Shown here in pieces: positions 1-9,537 of a DNA stretch of 64,000 nucleotides; the stretch's first letter is position 1; every line of letters starts with the position of its first letter. The stretch covers positions 1,125,760 to 1,189,759 of the forward strand of contig NZ_LT745763.1 in the NCBI RefSeq assembly GCF_900166595.1, in the 5' to 3' direction. Source of the stretch: Virgibacillus dokdonensis. GTDB lineage: Bacteria > Bacillota > Bacilli > Bacillales > Amphibacillaceae. The notes beneath the pieces were generated by a model that had not been told where the DNA came from, did not search any database, and saw nothing but the letters and a program-made list of their open reading frames with translations. The translations under genes and the position numbers were made by a program.

Positions 1-929
1 AAGCGCTTACTGAAGCGAAAAAAATGGCTCGAAAAGCTGCTGATTCAAGTGCGGCTGTATTATTAACAGGAGAAAGTGGGGTAGGTAAAGAGCAGTTTGC
101 AAAAGCAATTCACGATGCGAGTGCTGCTAAAAATGGGCGGTTTATTAGCGTGAATTGTGCGGCTATTCCAGATGGATTAATGGAGTCTGAATTGTTTGGT
201 TATGCAAAAGGCGCATTTACTGGTGCACATCGAGATGGGAAACCAGGAAAGTTTGAATTGGCACATGACGGTACAATCTTTCTTGATGAAATTGGCGATA
301 TGCCTTTCAACATGCAAGCAAAAATTTTACGTGTGTTACAAGAAAAGAAAGTGGAACGAGTAGGAGATAGAAAAGCTGTAGGCGTGAACTTTCGTTTAAT
401 TACGGCAACGAATCAAAATTTGCAACAAATGGTCAAGGATGGGAAATTTCGCGAAGATTTATACTACCGGCTCTATGTTATTCCTATTGAGATACCGCCG
501 TTACGAGAACGGTTGGAGGATTTACCTACTTTAATTGCCTATCAATTACAGCAGTTAGCGAAGAGTTATAAACAAGGAGAAAAAACCTTTGATCAACATG
601 TATTGCAATGGATGAAACAGCACCATTGGCCTGGAAATGTGCGTGAGTTAATGAATATAATAGAAAGACTATATGTGTTAACAGATGGGAACCACATAAC
701 ATTTAATCATTTGCCTGCTTCGGTAAGGGAGACTTTTTTTCAAACGTATTACCCATACAATCATCGAAAGGACGAACTTTTAGAAGAGGCTACAAAACAA
801 GAAAAAGAAATGATTACGCAAACATTAAAACAAGTGCAAGGAAATAAAACAAAGGCTGCTGAAAAATTAGGTATGTCAAGGGCTACGCTCTACAATAAGT
901 TGGCTCGTTATAAATTAAACAATTTTTAA
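1..929 (+). CDS. Sigma-54-dependent transcriptional activator (enhancer-binding protein), 5' end outside window
   Basis: The reading frame is open from the window edge (codons run in frame from base 3), so the ATG at 24 is internal and the N-terminal sensory domain lies upstream. Seen: AAA+ domain with Walker A GESGVGKE, the GAFTGA loop that contacts sigma-54, Walker B FLDEIGD, and a C-terminal Fis-type helix-turn-helix (GNKTKAAEKLGMSRATLYNKL). This architecture defines bacterial enhancer-binding proteins that remodel sigma-54 (SigL) holoenzyme by ATP hydrolysis. Two -24/-12 promoters (3307-3322 plus strand, 9426-9441 minus strand) lie close by in front of valine-catabolism genes. I infer these are its targets; the inducer cannot be read because the sensory part is missing. 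Confidence 0.93.
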   Translation, partial: ALTEAKKMARKAADSSAAVLLTGESGVGKEQFAKAIHDASAAKNGRFISVNCAAIPDGLMESELFGYAKGAFTGAHRDGKPGKFELAHDGTIFLDEIGDMPFNMQAKILRVLQEKKVERVGDRKAVGVNFRLITATNQNLQQMVKDGKFREDLYYRLYVIPIEIPPLRERLEDLPTLIAYQLQQLAKSYKQGEKTFDQHVLQWMKQHHWPGNVRELMNIIERLYVLTDGNHITFNHLPASVRETFFQTYYPYNHRKDELLEEATKQEKEMITQTLKQVQGNKTKAAEKLGMSRATLYNKLARYKLNNF

Positions 930-988
930 CAGATGACTGGTAAGGTAGTTCAAAGTCTATTTGTAAGGTGGATAAATAGGAGGTGCGA

Positions 989-1480
989 ATGACTATATCT
1001 ATTGTAAAACCGCAATTGGTACATGTAGATGATATAGCAAGAATTTGTGCAGAAGGTTGGAAACAAACAGTAGCTGGAATATTAAGCGAAAAATACCAAA
1101 AACAAAATATAGCCTATTGGTACAACCCGGGAAAAGTTGCTCAGGATGTACAAGCTGGTTTGTATTCTTATATAGCGTTAGTTAGCATGAAAGTGGTTGG
1201 CGTTATTGGTGGGGCAATGAAAGATGGCTCGACTGAAATCTATGTTCTTTACGTAGATAGTTTGTATCGCTATTTGGGAATTGGCAGTAAATTGCTCGCA
1301 GCATTAACGGAACAACAAGTAGCTGAGGGAGCGAAAGAGCAGTGGGTATCGGTTCAAGAAGGAAATCAATTAGGAATTCCTTTTTATGAAGCAAGAGGTT
1401 TTATCTATAAGCAGAAAAATATGACGGAAACGGAAACAAGTGAGAGACAGGTATCGCTTCGATATTACCGAAAAATTTAA
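989..1480 (+). CDS. GNAT family N-acetyltransferase
   Basis: A 163-residue protein with the GNAT fold: the acetyl-CoA binding segment around residues 90-110 reads YVDSLYRYLGIGSKLL, close to the Q/R-x-x-G-x-G/A motif, and the C-terminal GIPFYEARGF segment is typical. The start is set at ATG 989 because AGGAGG at 978-983 sits 5 bases before it; the GTG at 983 overlaps that Shine-Dalgarno. Substrate cannot be predicted. It follows the activator gene by about 60 bases on the same strand. The 179 bases behind it hold no recognisable gene and end at an IS4 element. Confidence 0.85.
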   Translation: MTISIVKPQLVHVDDIARICAEGWKQTVAGILSEKYQKQNIAYWYNPGKVAQDVQAGLYSYIALVSMKVVGVIGGAMKDGSTEIYVLYVDSLYRYLGIGSKLLAALTEQQVAEGAKEQWVSVQEGNQLGIPFYEARGFIYKQKNMTETETSERQVSLRYYRKI

Positions 1481-1659
1481 TCGGAGTTTACTATAAAGCA
1501 ATGCTCCCCAGAAACGGGCTGAACTAATCGTTGCAATCCCTTTTTCGTTTAGAGTTGATACCCTTGAGGTCTTGCTGAACACTAATCAAACGATGGTATT
1601 TTTCATCATAAACAATAAGCCAAGTTATTTAAAGAATAAGTTTTTGAAGTGTAAAAAAT

Positions 1660-3062
1660 CACTAGCATTGCATAAATATGGTTTGAAAATTCAGTAAGCA
1701 TCTTTGCAGGATTTTTTGCCAAAAAGACAAAGGCTAAACAAAGGTGGTTTGTCCATTTGGAAAAATTATACAATTAAACTATTAGCAACAGCGACACTGT
1801 ATGTATTTACGGAATAGATCTATCGTCAAATCTGCGAATCCAGATGTACGCAGGTTTCCACAGCGCTTTATTTAACCAGCGGCTAATTCGGAGTAAGGAC
1901 TTCTTACTCCTCATCTCTAACTGGATAAGTACATGTAAACAGTAAGCAATGAGCGCAAGGAAGATTTGATTTTGAATGGCAGTTTCGCTCATGCCATAAA
2001 AGTGTTTGATCTCTACATGCTGTTTGAGCCATTTGAAAAATAGCTCTATGGCCCACCGTTGACGGTAAATTTCACTAATCTCTTCGGAATTTAGATCGAA
2101 ACGGTTAGTAATTAATCGTAGAATGTTTCCCTTTGTATCCACTACTTCAAGTAGGCGGAATACATTCTCTGTACGATTTTGCGTCGAACCGATGTAAACC
2201 ATCTTGTCGGATAAAACCGTAGAATCTTTAGGTATAGAAAATGATTCTACTTCACGAGTGATGGCGTTTTTCTTCAGTCTTGATACGAAAAAATAGCCTT
2301 CATCTGTCATTCGATCAAATCGTTCATAATCAACGTATCCACGGTCAAACACATACATGGCTTCTTTGTCGTCTACGAGAACTTCCAGTTGATTTCTGTC
2401 ATGTTCTTTGGCTGTTGTAATCACTGCTTTTTCAGGATAGACGGTATCTTTATTCATAAATATAAGTCGTAAATGTAGCTTAACTCCTGCTTTTGTTTTA
2501 CGGAACTTTGCCCACTTATGATTCGTTAAGTTTAATGGAAGCGTGCTAGAATCAATGATTTTCAATGGCATGTATTTCCCGTTTTTAAATTGGATACCTT
2601 TTATTTTGTAAACAAGGTCCAAGAATAAATGGGAAAGGATCATTGGATTCATTTCATTATTCTTCCTTGATAGCTGAGATGTACTAATCGATTCAAACCC
2701 CAGTGCTTTCTGAAGTCCATCATCTATTAGGGCATCGCTCATTTCTTCCAAGCTCTCGAATCCTTGCAGTTGGGCAAGTAACATGAGCTTTATATACCCG
2801 GCAGTTGTTAGCTTTTTTGTGTAGTAATCTTGTTTATTTTCTTCTACTTGTTCAAATAGTTTTTTCGTATTTATAGGTGAAACCCATTTACCAAATGATG
2901 ATTTTAGTGTATTCTTGTCCATACGGATTATCCTTTACTTTTGGATTTGGACAGGAACCACCTGTACTTCCATTGTAAAGGATTTTTTTGTATCATGAAC
3001 ACGTAATTATTGAACATTTTTAGTATTTTGAATCATCAGGTTTAATTAATGCAATGCTAGTG
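1660..3062 (-). mobile_element. IS4-family insertion sequence, copy 1 (complete)
   Basis: A 1403-bp element. Its ends are a perfect 14-bp inverted repeat (CACTAGCATTGCAT at 1660-1673 and its complement at 3049-3062). It is flanked by a perfect 9-bp direct repeat GTAAAAAAT (1651-1659 and 3063-3071). A second copy of the same element with the same end structure is at 13147-14547. It carries one transposase gene on the minus strand and sits between the sigma-54 activator region and the acyl-CoA dehydrogenase operon. It interrupts no gene that I can recognise. Confidence 0.95.
1807..2922 (-). CDS. IS4-family transposase (copy 1)
   Basis: A 371-residue DDE transposase. The IS4 signature Y-(2)-R-(3)-E-(6)-K is exact at Y286, R289, E293, K300 (YRQRWAIELFFKWLK); candidate catalytic aspartates lie in KIIDSSTLPL and VFDRGYVDYERFD. 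The gene is intact and nearly identical to the copy at 13285-14400, with a handful of substitutions concentrated in the N-terminal third. A ribosome site (AAAGGATAA) precedes the ATG. Both copies look able to produce active protein, suggesting recent transposition. Confidence 0.95.
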   Translation of the reverse strand: MDKNTLKSSFGKWVSPINTKKLFEQVEENKQDYYTKKLTTAGYIKLMLLAQLQGFESLEEMSDALIDDGLQKALGFESISTSQLSRKNNEMNPMILSHLFLDLVYKIKGIQFKNGKYMPLKIIDSSTLPLNLTNHKWAKFRKTKAGVKLHLRLIFMNKDTVYPEKAVITTAKEHDRNQLEVLVDDKEAMYVFDRGYVDYERFDRMTDEGYFFVSRLKKNAITREVESFSIPKDSTVLSDKMVYIGSTQNRTENVFRLLEVVDTKGNILRLITNRFDLNSEEISEIYRQRWAIELFFKWLKQHVEIKHFYGMSETAIQNQIFLALIAYCLHVLIQLEMRSKKSLLRISRWLNKALWKPAYIWIRRFDDRSIP

Positions 3063-3348
3063 GTAAAAAATGTATCATTGTTTAAACAGTTAGACAGTTG
3101 TTCCATCGTTTGTTCATTCTATTCCCGGTTATCTAACACCACTAGATGGAACCAACTATAGACTTTTTGGTATAGAAACTTGACGATAAAACTTCTCTAG
3201 TCTTACTAAAATTTCAATTTTCACCTTTTGACAAATCTTAAAGATGAGTGTTTAAAGAAAAAGTCGCATTGTTCGGTCTGATTTTTATTTTTGTAATTTT
3301 ATGATTTGGCATGTAATTTGCAATAAGAAACGGAAAGGGGGATAGGTA
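3063..3348 (+). promoter_or_regulatory. Regulatory region with sigma-54 (-24/-12) promoter of the acyl-CoA dehydrogenase operon
   Basis: TGGCAT at 3307-3312 and TTGCA at 3318-3322 give GG-N10-GC, the invariant spacing of sigma-54 promoters (consensus TGGCAC-N5-TTGCW). Transcription would start near 3333 and the AAAGGGGG ribosome site directly precedes ATG 3349. Further upstream, TAGACAGTT (3091-3099) also occurs, reverse-oriented, in a palindrome upstream of the second sigma-54 promoter (9549-9557). It is a weak candidate for an activator site. The stretch starts right at the IS4 target duplication and has no gene. Confidence 0.8.
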
Positions 3349-5013
3349 ATGGAAAAGGTAAACTTTCATGATAAGGATTCTATATTTCCAAATAAACAGT
3401 GGGTTCTTAAGAAAGATTCCACGAATCCTTTTGCGGAGGAAGAGGAACTGCTTATAGGGATGATCGAAAAGTTTGTAGCAGAGCAAGTAATGCCAAATTT
3501 AGATAAGTTGGAAGCGCATGATTATGAAGTTGCTCGTGAATTGTTTCGAGCGACTGGTGAATTAGGGCTGTTAGGTGCGGAAGTTCCTGAAGCTTATGGT
3601 GGTTTAGAAATGGGAAAGCGTACGGCTGGAATTATTGCTGAAAAAATGGGTTTTGGCGGATCATTTAGTGTATCTTTCAATATTCATACAGGCGTAGGTA
3701 CGTTACCTTTTGTATATTTTGGGACTGAAAAACAAAAAACCAGATATCTACCGAAGTTAGTTTCCGGTGAATGGGTTGGTGCCTATGCATTAACAGAACC
3801 AGATGCTGGGTCTGATGCATTATCTGCTAAGACGACAGCTAAAAAGGCAGTAGATGGTTCAGGCTGGACATTAAATGGAGAAAAGCAATGGATAACGAAT
3901 GCACATATAGCTCAAGTATATGTAGTGTTTGCTAATACTTCAGATGGCATTACTGCTTTTGTTGTTGAGCGTGACCAGCCAGGTGTATCCGTAGGACCTG
4001 AGGAAAAGAAGTTAGGCATTAAGGGTTCTTCAACGGCGACTTTAATTTTAGAGGATGTTCGTTTGAAAGAAGAAGATATACTAGGTGAAGTTGGGAAAGG
4101 GCATAAAATTGCGCTGAATATTTTAAATCTAGCACGATTAAAGCTAGCTTTTGCTAATATTGGAACTTCCAAACAAGCGTTACGCCTCGCCGTAGAATAC
4201 GGAAAAGAACGTAAGCAGTTTAAACAGCCAATCATTCACTTTGGAATGGTGCAAGAGAAATTAGCTAATATGGCGCTTGAAATATATGGAGCAGAAAGTG
4301 CAGCCTATTACACAGTGAATAGGTTAGACGAAATGGAGCAAGACAACAAAGGGGATATATTGGAAAGGTTATCGGATTATGCAATGGCTTGCTCCATTAA
4401 TAAGGTGAAAGCTTCTGAAACGCTTGATTATGTCATCGACGAAGCTGTGCAAATCCATGGCGGATATGGGTATATGCAAGAATATGAGGTAGAGCGTATA
4501 TATCGAGATGCGAGAATAAATCGAATTTTTGAAGGAACAAATGAAATTAATCGATTAACAATTGCTAAGGCGTTTTTAAAGCAGTATACAAAAGACTCAT
4601 CTGTCATTTTATCCGTCGAGAAGGAAGAGAATATATTTATTCGCTATGCGAATCAACTATTAAGAACGGTTTTGAATGCGCTTTCCGAAACAGGTGAACT
4701 TCCACAGCTCGATCAATTTTATTTACATCGAATAGCTCTTATATTAGAAGATATTTATCTTATGCAAGCTACTGAGATCAAGGCTATGTTGGAGAAAGAT
4801 TCACTATATACCAATTTAGCTGATGTCTTTTGTGAGGAAGCTTACCAACGAGTTGAAAAGCATACAATCGTTTTACTTGCTTCTATTTCAGAAGAAAATG
4901 AAACATACGAAGAGCGAATAAGGGAGGTACGTTCGTTACCTGTGCTATACACAAATATTATTGCAAAGAAACAGACCATTGCAAAAGAAATGATTAACCG
5001 TAATGGATTTTAA
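3349..5013 (+). CDS. Acyl-CoA dehydrogenase family protein (probable isobutyryl-/branched-chain acyl-CoA dehydrogenase)
   Basis: A 554-residue flavoprotein. The core is canonical: FAD/substrate segment YALTEPDAGSDA near 147-158, WITNA near 181-185, and IHGGYGYMQEYEVERIYRDAR followed by IFEGTNEI with catalytic-base candidate E395. About 145 residues follow the usual end of the domain, as in FadE/YngJ-like long Bacillus members. The catalysed step would be alpha,beta-desaturation of an acyl-CoA. Substrate is inferred: it is the first gene of an operon with mmsB and mmsA, which fits isobutyryl-CoA to methacrylyl-CoA in valine breakdown. Start ATG follows a strong GGGGG ribosome site and a sigma-54 promoter. 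Confidence 0.9.
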   Translation: MEKVNFHDKDSIFPNKQWVLKKDSTNPFAEEEELLIGMIEKFVAEQVMPNLDKLEAHDYEVARELFRATGELGLLGAEVPEAYGGLEMGKRTAGIIAEKMGFGGSFSVSFNIHTGVGTLPFVYFGTEKQKTRYLPKLVSGEWVGAYALTEPDAGSDALSAKTTAKKAVDGSGWTLNGEKQWITNAHIAQVYVVFANTSDGITAFVVERDQPGVSVGPEEKKLGIKGSSTATLILEDVRLKEEDILGEVGKGHKIALNILNLARLKLAFANIGTSKQALRLAVEYGKERKQFKQPIIHFGMVQEKLANMALEIYGAESAAYYTVNRLDEMEQDNKGDILERLSDYAMACSINKVKASETLDYVIDEAVQIHGGYGYMQEYEVERIYRDARINRIFEGTNEINRLTIAKAFLKQYTKDSSVILSVEKEENIFIRYANQLLRTVLNALSETGELPQLDQFYLHRIALILEDIYLMQATEIKAMLEKDSLYTNLADVFCEEAYQRVEKHTIVLLASISEENETYEERIREVRSLPVLYTNIIAKKQTIAKEMINRNGF

Positions 5014-5124
5014 ATGTTTTAGCAAGGAATGTCGAAGTATTACCTTAAAATATCGTATGGATCGTATGCGAAGTAGTAATGGAAAATAATTTCGTTACGT
5101 ACAATGGGAACAAGGAGGAAGAAT

Positions 5125-6021
5125 ATGAAACGAATTGGGTTTATCGGCTTAGGAAATATGGGATTGCCAATGGCGATTGGTTTAGTAAAAGAAGGATATA
5201 CCGTTACTGGATATGACATTAATGAACAGGCAGTCCTTTCATTGAAAGAGCAAGGAGGAGCAATTGCGACAACTATTGGGCAAATTCTCGTTTCTAGTGA
5301 TGCCATTTTAACAAGTCTTCCATCGGTGAAAGCTGTCGAGGAAGTATATTTAGCTGCCGATGGATTAATTGAACAAGGGGATAAAACGAAAATACTTGTC
5401 GATACGAGCACCGTTTCTCCCGAATTGAACCAAATCATAGATCAAGCCTGTGCAGAGAAAGAAATTCCTTTTCTTGCTTCTCCCGTAAGTGGTGGTGTCA
5501 TCGGTGCAGAACAGCAAACGTTAACCGTAATGGCGGGAGGAAGAAAAGCTATCTTTGAGCGTGTATTACCAATTTTTGAAGTGATTGGTGGCAATATTTT
5601 TCATGTTAATGAACAAATTGATAGCGGTACAACGGTGAAACTAATTAATAATTTGCTAATTGGATTTTATACAGCAGGTGTCAGTGAAGCTTTGCATATT
5701 GCTACGAAGAAAAATATTAATTTAGATGACTTATATTCTATGTTAAGTGTGAGTTACGGGCAAAGTCGTATTTATGAACGAAACTATAAGGCGTTTATTG
5801 CCAACAATGATTATGAACCTGGTTTTTCTTTGAAATTATTGCGTAAAGATTTAGAGTTTGCTATGGAAGCAGCAGAAAACACGCAATTAGATTTACCAAT
5901 TAGCAAAACGTTATTATCTTTATATCAACAAGTGGAAAAAGAAGGATATGGAGATCAGGATATGGCTGTTCTTTATGAACGGGTAAAGGAACAGTCGGCT
6001 AAAAAGGAGGCTGAAAAATGA
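5125..6021 (+). CDS. mmsB: 3-hydroxyisobutyrate dehydrogenase
   Basis: A 298-residue member of the beta-hydroxyacid dehydrogenase family. Seen: N-terminal NAD-binding [10 protein letters not shown], the substrate motif [11 protein letters not shown] at 119-129, and catalytic lysine K172 in TVKLINNLL. The enzyme oxidises 3-hydroxyisobutyrate to methylmalonate semialdehyde. The start is placed at 5125 because AAGGAGG (5112-5118) lies just before it; an earlier in-frame ATG at 5104 precedes that ribosome site. Its stop overlaps the start of mmsA (ATGA), so the two are translationally coupled. Confidence 0.93.
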   Translation: MKRIGFIGLGNMGLPMAIGLVKEGYTVTGYDINEQAVLSLKEQGGAIATTIGQILVSSDAILTSLPSVKAVEEVYLAADGLIEQGDKTKILVDTSTVSPELNQIIDQACAEKEIPFLASPVSGGVIGAEQQTLTVMAGGRKAIFERVLPIFEVIGGNIFHVNEQIDSGTTVKLINNLLIGFYTAGVSEALHIATKKNINLDDLYSMLSVSYGQSRIYERNYKAFIANNDYEPGFSLKLLRKDLEFAMEAAENTQLDLPISKTLLSLYQQVEKEGYGDQDMAVLYERVKEQSAKKEAEK

Positions 6022-7478
6022 TATCGCAAGAAGTAAAAGTGATGAAAAATTACATTGGAAATAGCTGGGTGACTTCATCTGGTGTAGAAAAACATGATAT
6101 ACCTAACCCAGCAACAGGTGAAATCATTGCCCAAGTTGTGCTATCAACGGAGGAGGACGTCGATCAAGCGGTAGCAGCAGCTAAAAATGCTTATAAGGAT
6201 TGGGCGAATGTCCCTATTCCAAACCGTGCGCGTTATTTATTTAATTATTTGCATTTATTAAAAGAGCATAAAGAAAGTTTGGCAAAAATTATTACATTGG
6301 AAAATGGGAAATCGTTAAGAGATGCAAGGGGAGAAGTGCAACGCGGAATAGAAGTAGTCGAATTAGCAACATCTGCTCCGAATTTAATGATGGGTGATGC
6401 ATTGCCACAAATCGCAAGTGGCATAGATGGGTCTATCTGGCGTTATCCATTAGGGGTAGTGGCAGGAATCACACCATTTAATTTTCCGATGATGGTTCCG
6501 CTATGGATGTACCCGCTAGCTATCGCTTGTGGAAATACATTTGTTTTAAAGACGTCTGAACGCACCCCGATTTTGGCAGAACGGTTAGTTGAATTATTTT
6601 ATGAAGCAGGTTTCCCTGAAGGTGTACTTAACCTCGTTCACGGAGGGAAAGAGGTTGTAAATCGGGTGTTGAAGCATCCGGATATTGAGGCAATTTCTTT
6701 TGTAGGATCAGAGCCAGTAGCTAAGCATGTATATCAGACAGGTACGGCGCACGGGAAACGGGTGCAAGCATTAGCAGGTGCGAAAAATCATGCTATCGTC
6801 ATGCCTGATTGTAATTTAGAAAAAACAGTCCAAGGTGTCATTGGTGCTGCGTTTGGAAGCAGTGGAGAGCGTTGCATGGCCTGTTCGGTTGTCGCTGTTG
6901 TCGATGAGGTAGCAGATGCATTTTTGCATTTATTAACGGAAGAAACAAAAAAATTAAAGGCTGGAGATGGATTAGATGATTCAACATTTGTTGGTCCACT
7001 TATCAGGCAGTCTCACAAAGATAAAGTAGTTGGCTATATTGATCAAGGAGTAGAGGAAGGGGCTGAACTACTCATAGATGGAAGAACCATTGAAGAAGAA
7101 ACGCCAGATGGCTACTATGTCGGTGCGACTATTTTTGATCATGTTACACCAGATATGAAGATTTGGCAGGATGAGATTTTTGCTCCTGTGTTAAGTGTAG
7201 TGAGAGTGAAGGATTTACAAGAAGGGATAGCGCTTACGAATAAATCGAGATTTGCAAATGGAGCGGTCATTTATACGTCAAGCGGAAAACATGCGCAAAC
7301 GTTCCGTGACCAAATTGATGCAGGAATGGTCGGTGTGAACGTAAATGTTCCAGCTCCGATGGCATTTTTTGCTTTCGCAGGAAATAAAGCTTCTTTTTAT
7401 GGTGATTTAGGAACGAACGGAAAAGACGGAGTGCAATTCTATACAAGAAAGAAAGTAGTAACGGAGCGTTGGTTCTAG
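6018..7478 (+). CDS. mmsA: Methylmalonate-semialdehyde dehydrogenase (CoA-acylating)
   Basis: A 486-residue aldehyde dehydrogenase of the CoA-acylating MMSDH type. Catalytic cysteine C286 lies in SSGERCMAC; the cofactor region [13 protein letters not shown] is typical of this family, and ENGKS and the end segment KKVVTERWF match it. It converts methylmalonate semialdehyde to propionyl-CoA and CO2, closing the distal valine pathway begun by the upstream genes. Ribosome site AAGGAGG at 6004-6010. A bidirectional terminator follows at 7488-7524. Confidence 0.94.
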   Translation: MISQEVKVMKNYIGNSWVTSSGVEKHDIPNPATGEIIAQVVLSTEEDVDQAVAAAKNAYKDWANVPIPNRARYLFNYLHLLKEHKESLAKIITLENGKSLRDARGEVQRGIEVVELATSAPNLMMGDALPQIASGIDGSIWRYPLGVVAGITPFNFPMMVPLWMYPLAIACGNTFVLKTSERTPILAERLVELFYEAGFPEGVLNLVHGGKEVVNRVLKHPDIEAISFVGSEPVAKHVYQTGTAHGKRVQALAGAKNHAIVMPDCNLEKTVQGVIGAAFGSSGERCMACSVVAVVDEVADAFLHLLTEETKKLKAGDGLDDSTFVGPLIRQSHKDKVVGYIDQGVEEGAELLIDGRTIEEETPDGYYVGATIFDHVTPDMKIWQDEIFAPVLSVVRVKDLQEGIALTNKSRFANGAVIYTSSGKHAQTFRDQIDAGMVGVNVNVPAPMAFFAFAGNKASFYGDLGTNGKDGVQFYTRKKVVTERWF

Positions 7479-7487
7479 GTTATTTAA

Positions 7488-7524
7488 AAACAGCCGAACA
7501 ATTTAACCTATTGTTCGGCTGTTT
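7488..7524. terminator. Bidirectional intrinsic terminator between mmsA and the hydrolase gene
   Basis: Perfect 13-bp stem AAACAGCCGAACA / TGTTCGGCTGTTT with an 11-base loop and A/T runs on both sides. It can stop both the plus-strand mmsA transcript and the convergent minus-strand transcript whose gene ends at 7537. Confidence 0.92.
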
Positions 7525-7536
7525 TGACATCGTTTT

Positions 7537-8571
7537 TTACTGAAAAAACGATTCTACGACAGATTGAGAGACGTCGGATAATTGTTTGTATTGATAGATT
7601 GGCTGTTTATCTTTGTCAATGACGACGGAACGTACCCCTTCATAAAAATCATTTGTTTTCAAGAAATTTTTAGCAATAATCAGATCGGTTTCCAAACATT
7701 CTGTTAAAGTTTGGTTCTCTCCACGAATTAGCTGCTCTAAAGTAACTTTTAGAGAAATAGGTGATTTAGAGAGAATCGTATTTTTTGTTTCTGTCGCAAA
7801 TGGACTGTCATCTGACGCGAGAGAAGCAACAATTTCTTCTACTGTTTGATGTGCGAAATGACGGTTAACTTTCTCTTGATGCTGCGCCAAATTACTTTCA
7901 CATTCTAATTTAGTTTCGAAGCTTTTTATCAATTGAGTTAATTTTTGTTCTGTTTCTTGCAGCCAATTTATATCATAAACTGCTTTGATTAGTGGTTCTA
8001 TCTGAGATGTTGATAGATGGTAATCAGCAGCATTAGCATATAGAATGTCTGCACCTTTTATAATATCCGATGTTAGTGCCAAATACCGTCCAATGTAGCC
8101 AGGGGCTTGATTAAGGAAGTATGCAGCACCGACATCTGGGAAAAAGCTAATGTTCATTTCAGGCATCGCCCATTTTGTTTTTTCTGTTATGATACGATGG
8201 CTAGCTCCGTAAGAGAGTCCAACGCCACCTCCCATGACAACACCATCGAGCAATACAATTATTGGCTTTGGGAAATTAGCGACGAAATTATCCGTTGCGT
8301 ATTCAATTTCAAAAAATTCCATTGCTTTTTCAAACGTTTCCTCGTTTTCTTTTGCTTGATATAATGTTTTTATATCTCCACCAGCACAAAATCCTTTTTG
8401 TCCTTCACTATTTAAAATAATTAATTGCACATCAGAATCATTTTCCCATTCTAGCAATCTATCATAAATTGGCGAAAGCATACCTTCTGTTAACGAATTA
8501 ATTGCTTTTGGTCTATTTAATGTAATTGTTGCAATGCCATGTTCTTTCTTGGAAAATAAAACATCGCTCAT
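7537..8571 (-). CDS. 3-hydroxyisobutyryl-CoA hydrolase (crotonase superfamily)
   Basis: A 344-residue crotonase-fold protein. Oxyanion-hole segment GFCAGGD at 60-66 and GGGVGLS near 114-120; E138 and D146 in AMPEMNISFFPDVGAA match the Glu/Asp pair of HIBCH hydrolases, and the length fits HIBCH rather than the roughly 260-residue hydratases. It would release free 3-hydroxyisobutyrate for mmsB. Ribosome site AGGAGGT precedes the ATG. It lies 21 bases behind the enoyl-CoA hydratase gene, so both should share the minus-strand sigma-54 promoter at 9426-9441. Confidence 0.92.
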   Translation of the reverse strand: MSDVLFSKKEHGIATITLNRPKAINSLTEGMLSPIYDRLLEWENDSDVQLIILNSEGQKGFCAGGDIKTLYQAKENEETFEKAMEFFEIEYATDNFVANFPKPIIVLLDGVVMGGGVGLSYGASHRIITEKTKWAMPEMNISFFPDVGAAYFLNQAPGYIGRYLALTSDIIKGADILYANAADYHLSTSQIEPLIKAVYDINWLQETEQKLTQLIKSFETKLECESNLAQHQEKVNRHFAHQTVEEIVASLASDDSPFATETKNTILSKSPISLKVTLEQLIRGENQTLTECLETDLIIAKNFLKTNDFYEGVRSVVIDKDKQPIYQYKQLSDVSQSVVESFFQ

Positions 8572-8592
8572 CTTCCTATGACCTCCTATGTA

Positions 8593-9378
8593 TTATTGGT
8601 GGCGAAAATTGGGTTTGCGTTTTTCGACAAAAGCCTGAACGCCTTCTTTAGCATCTTCTGTTAGGAATAATTCACCAAAGATTTCCTTTTCTCTCTGTAA
8701 TCCATCAGAAAAAGATTTCTGTGCCCCCTGAACGACGCTTTCAACAGCTCTTGTAACACTTTGCATACTATTTCCTTCTACAAAAGAACGGGCAATCGTC
8801 TTCGCTGTTGACATTAGCTCGTCACTAGAAACTTTTGCTTGAACAATACCTAGCTCTAGTGCTTTATCACTGTCTATATGTTTTCCGGTAAGAATTAATT
8901 CTAACGCAGTGGCTACGCTAGTAATTCGCGAAAGACGTTGTGTTCCGCCGAACGATGGCACAAGTCCAAGTTTTACTTCAGGTAAGCCAATTGTTGCTTT
9001 TTCAGATGCAATTCGGAAGTGGCAGCCCATTGCTACTTCTAAACCTCCGCCAAGTGCTGGTCCATTTATTGCTGCAATTACCGGTTTTGTCATAAATTCC
9101 AATTCATTGCATAAATCCTGTCCCGCTTTAGACATATCAATTCCTTTTTGATAATCTCCCATTGCTGGTACAAACTCTTTAATATTAGCCCCAGCAGCAA
9201 AAAATTTGCCTGCTCCAGTTAAAATAATAGCATGTACATTGGAATCGTCTTGAAATTGTTTTAAAATGGTACGTAATTCCGTAATCATTGTTGATGATAG
9301 GGCGTTAGCTGGTGGTGAATCTAAGGCCAAGATAGCGATATTTTCTTCATAAGTTACTGTAACGTGATTAAATTCCAT
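8593..9378 (-). CDS. Enoyl-CoA hydratase
   Basis: A 261-residue crotonase. Hydratase catalytic pair E114 (GGGLEVAMG) and E134 (GLPEVKLG), with oxyanion-hole segment FFAAGANIKEF. It hydrates a 2-enoyl-CoA; in this context methacrylyl-CoA to 3-hydroxyisobutyryl-CoA is likely. The start is placed at 9378 because GAAGGAGGA lies immediately before that ATG; an in-frame ATG nine codons upstream (9405) precedes the ribosome site. First gene of the minus-strand arm, about 48 bases from a -24/-12 promoter. Confidence 0.93.
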   Translation of the reverse strand: MEFNHVTVTYEENIAILALDSPPANALSSTMITELRTILKQFQDDSNVHAIILTGAGKFFAAGANIKEFVPAMGDYQKGIDMSKAGQDLCNELEFMTKPVIAAINGPALGGGLEVAMGCHFRIASEKATIGLPEVKLGLVPSFGGTQRLSRITSVATALELILTGKHIDSDKALELGIVQAKVSSDELMSTAKTIARSFVEGNSMQSVTRAVESVVQGAQKSFSDGLQREKEIFGELFLTEDAKEGVQAFVEKRKPNFRHQ

Positions 9379-9425
9379 AGTAAGTTCCTCCTTCAATTTC
9401 ATCAACAGTCCTGTTTCTTAATTAA

Positions 9426-9441
9426 AGCAAATCCTATGCCA
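9426..9441 (-). promoter_or_regulatory. Sigma-54 (-24/-12) promoter of the enoyl-CoA hydratase operon
   Basis: Read on the minus strand the sequence is TGGCATAGGATTTGCT, with GG-N10-GC spacing. This is the same arrangement as the plus-strand promoter at 3307-3322 (TGGCATGTAATTTGCA). The predicted start is near 9415, giving a short leader before ATG 9378. Confidence 0.8.
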
Positions 9442-9537
9442 AAGTTTACAAAGCGTATAAAAACAGAGAAGAATGTAGCTAATATAGTTAATTGCAAAGC
9501 TTTAATTCCTTTTTTAAACATAGGGTAAGCAAACAAA

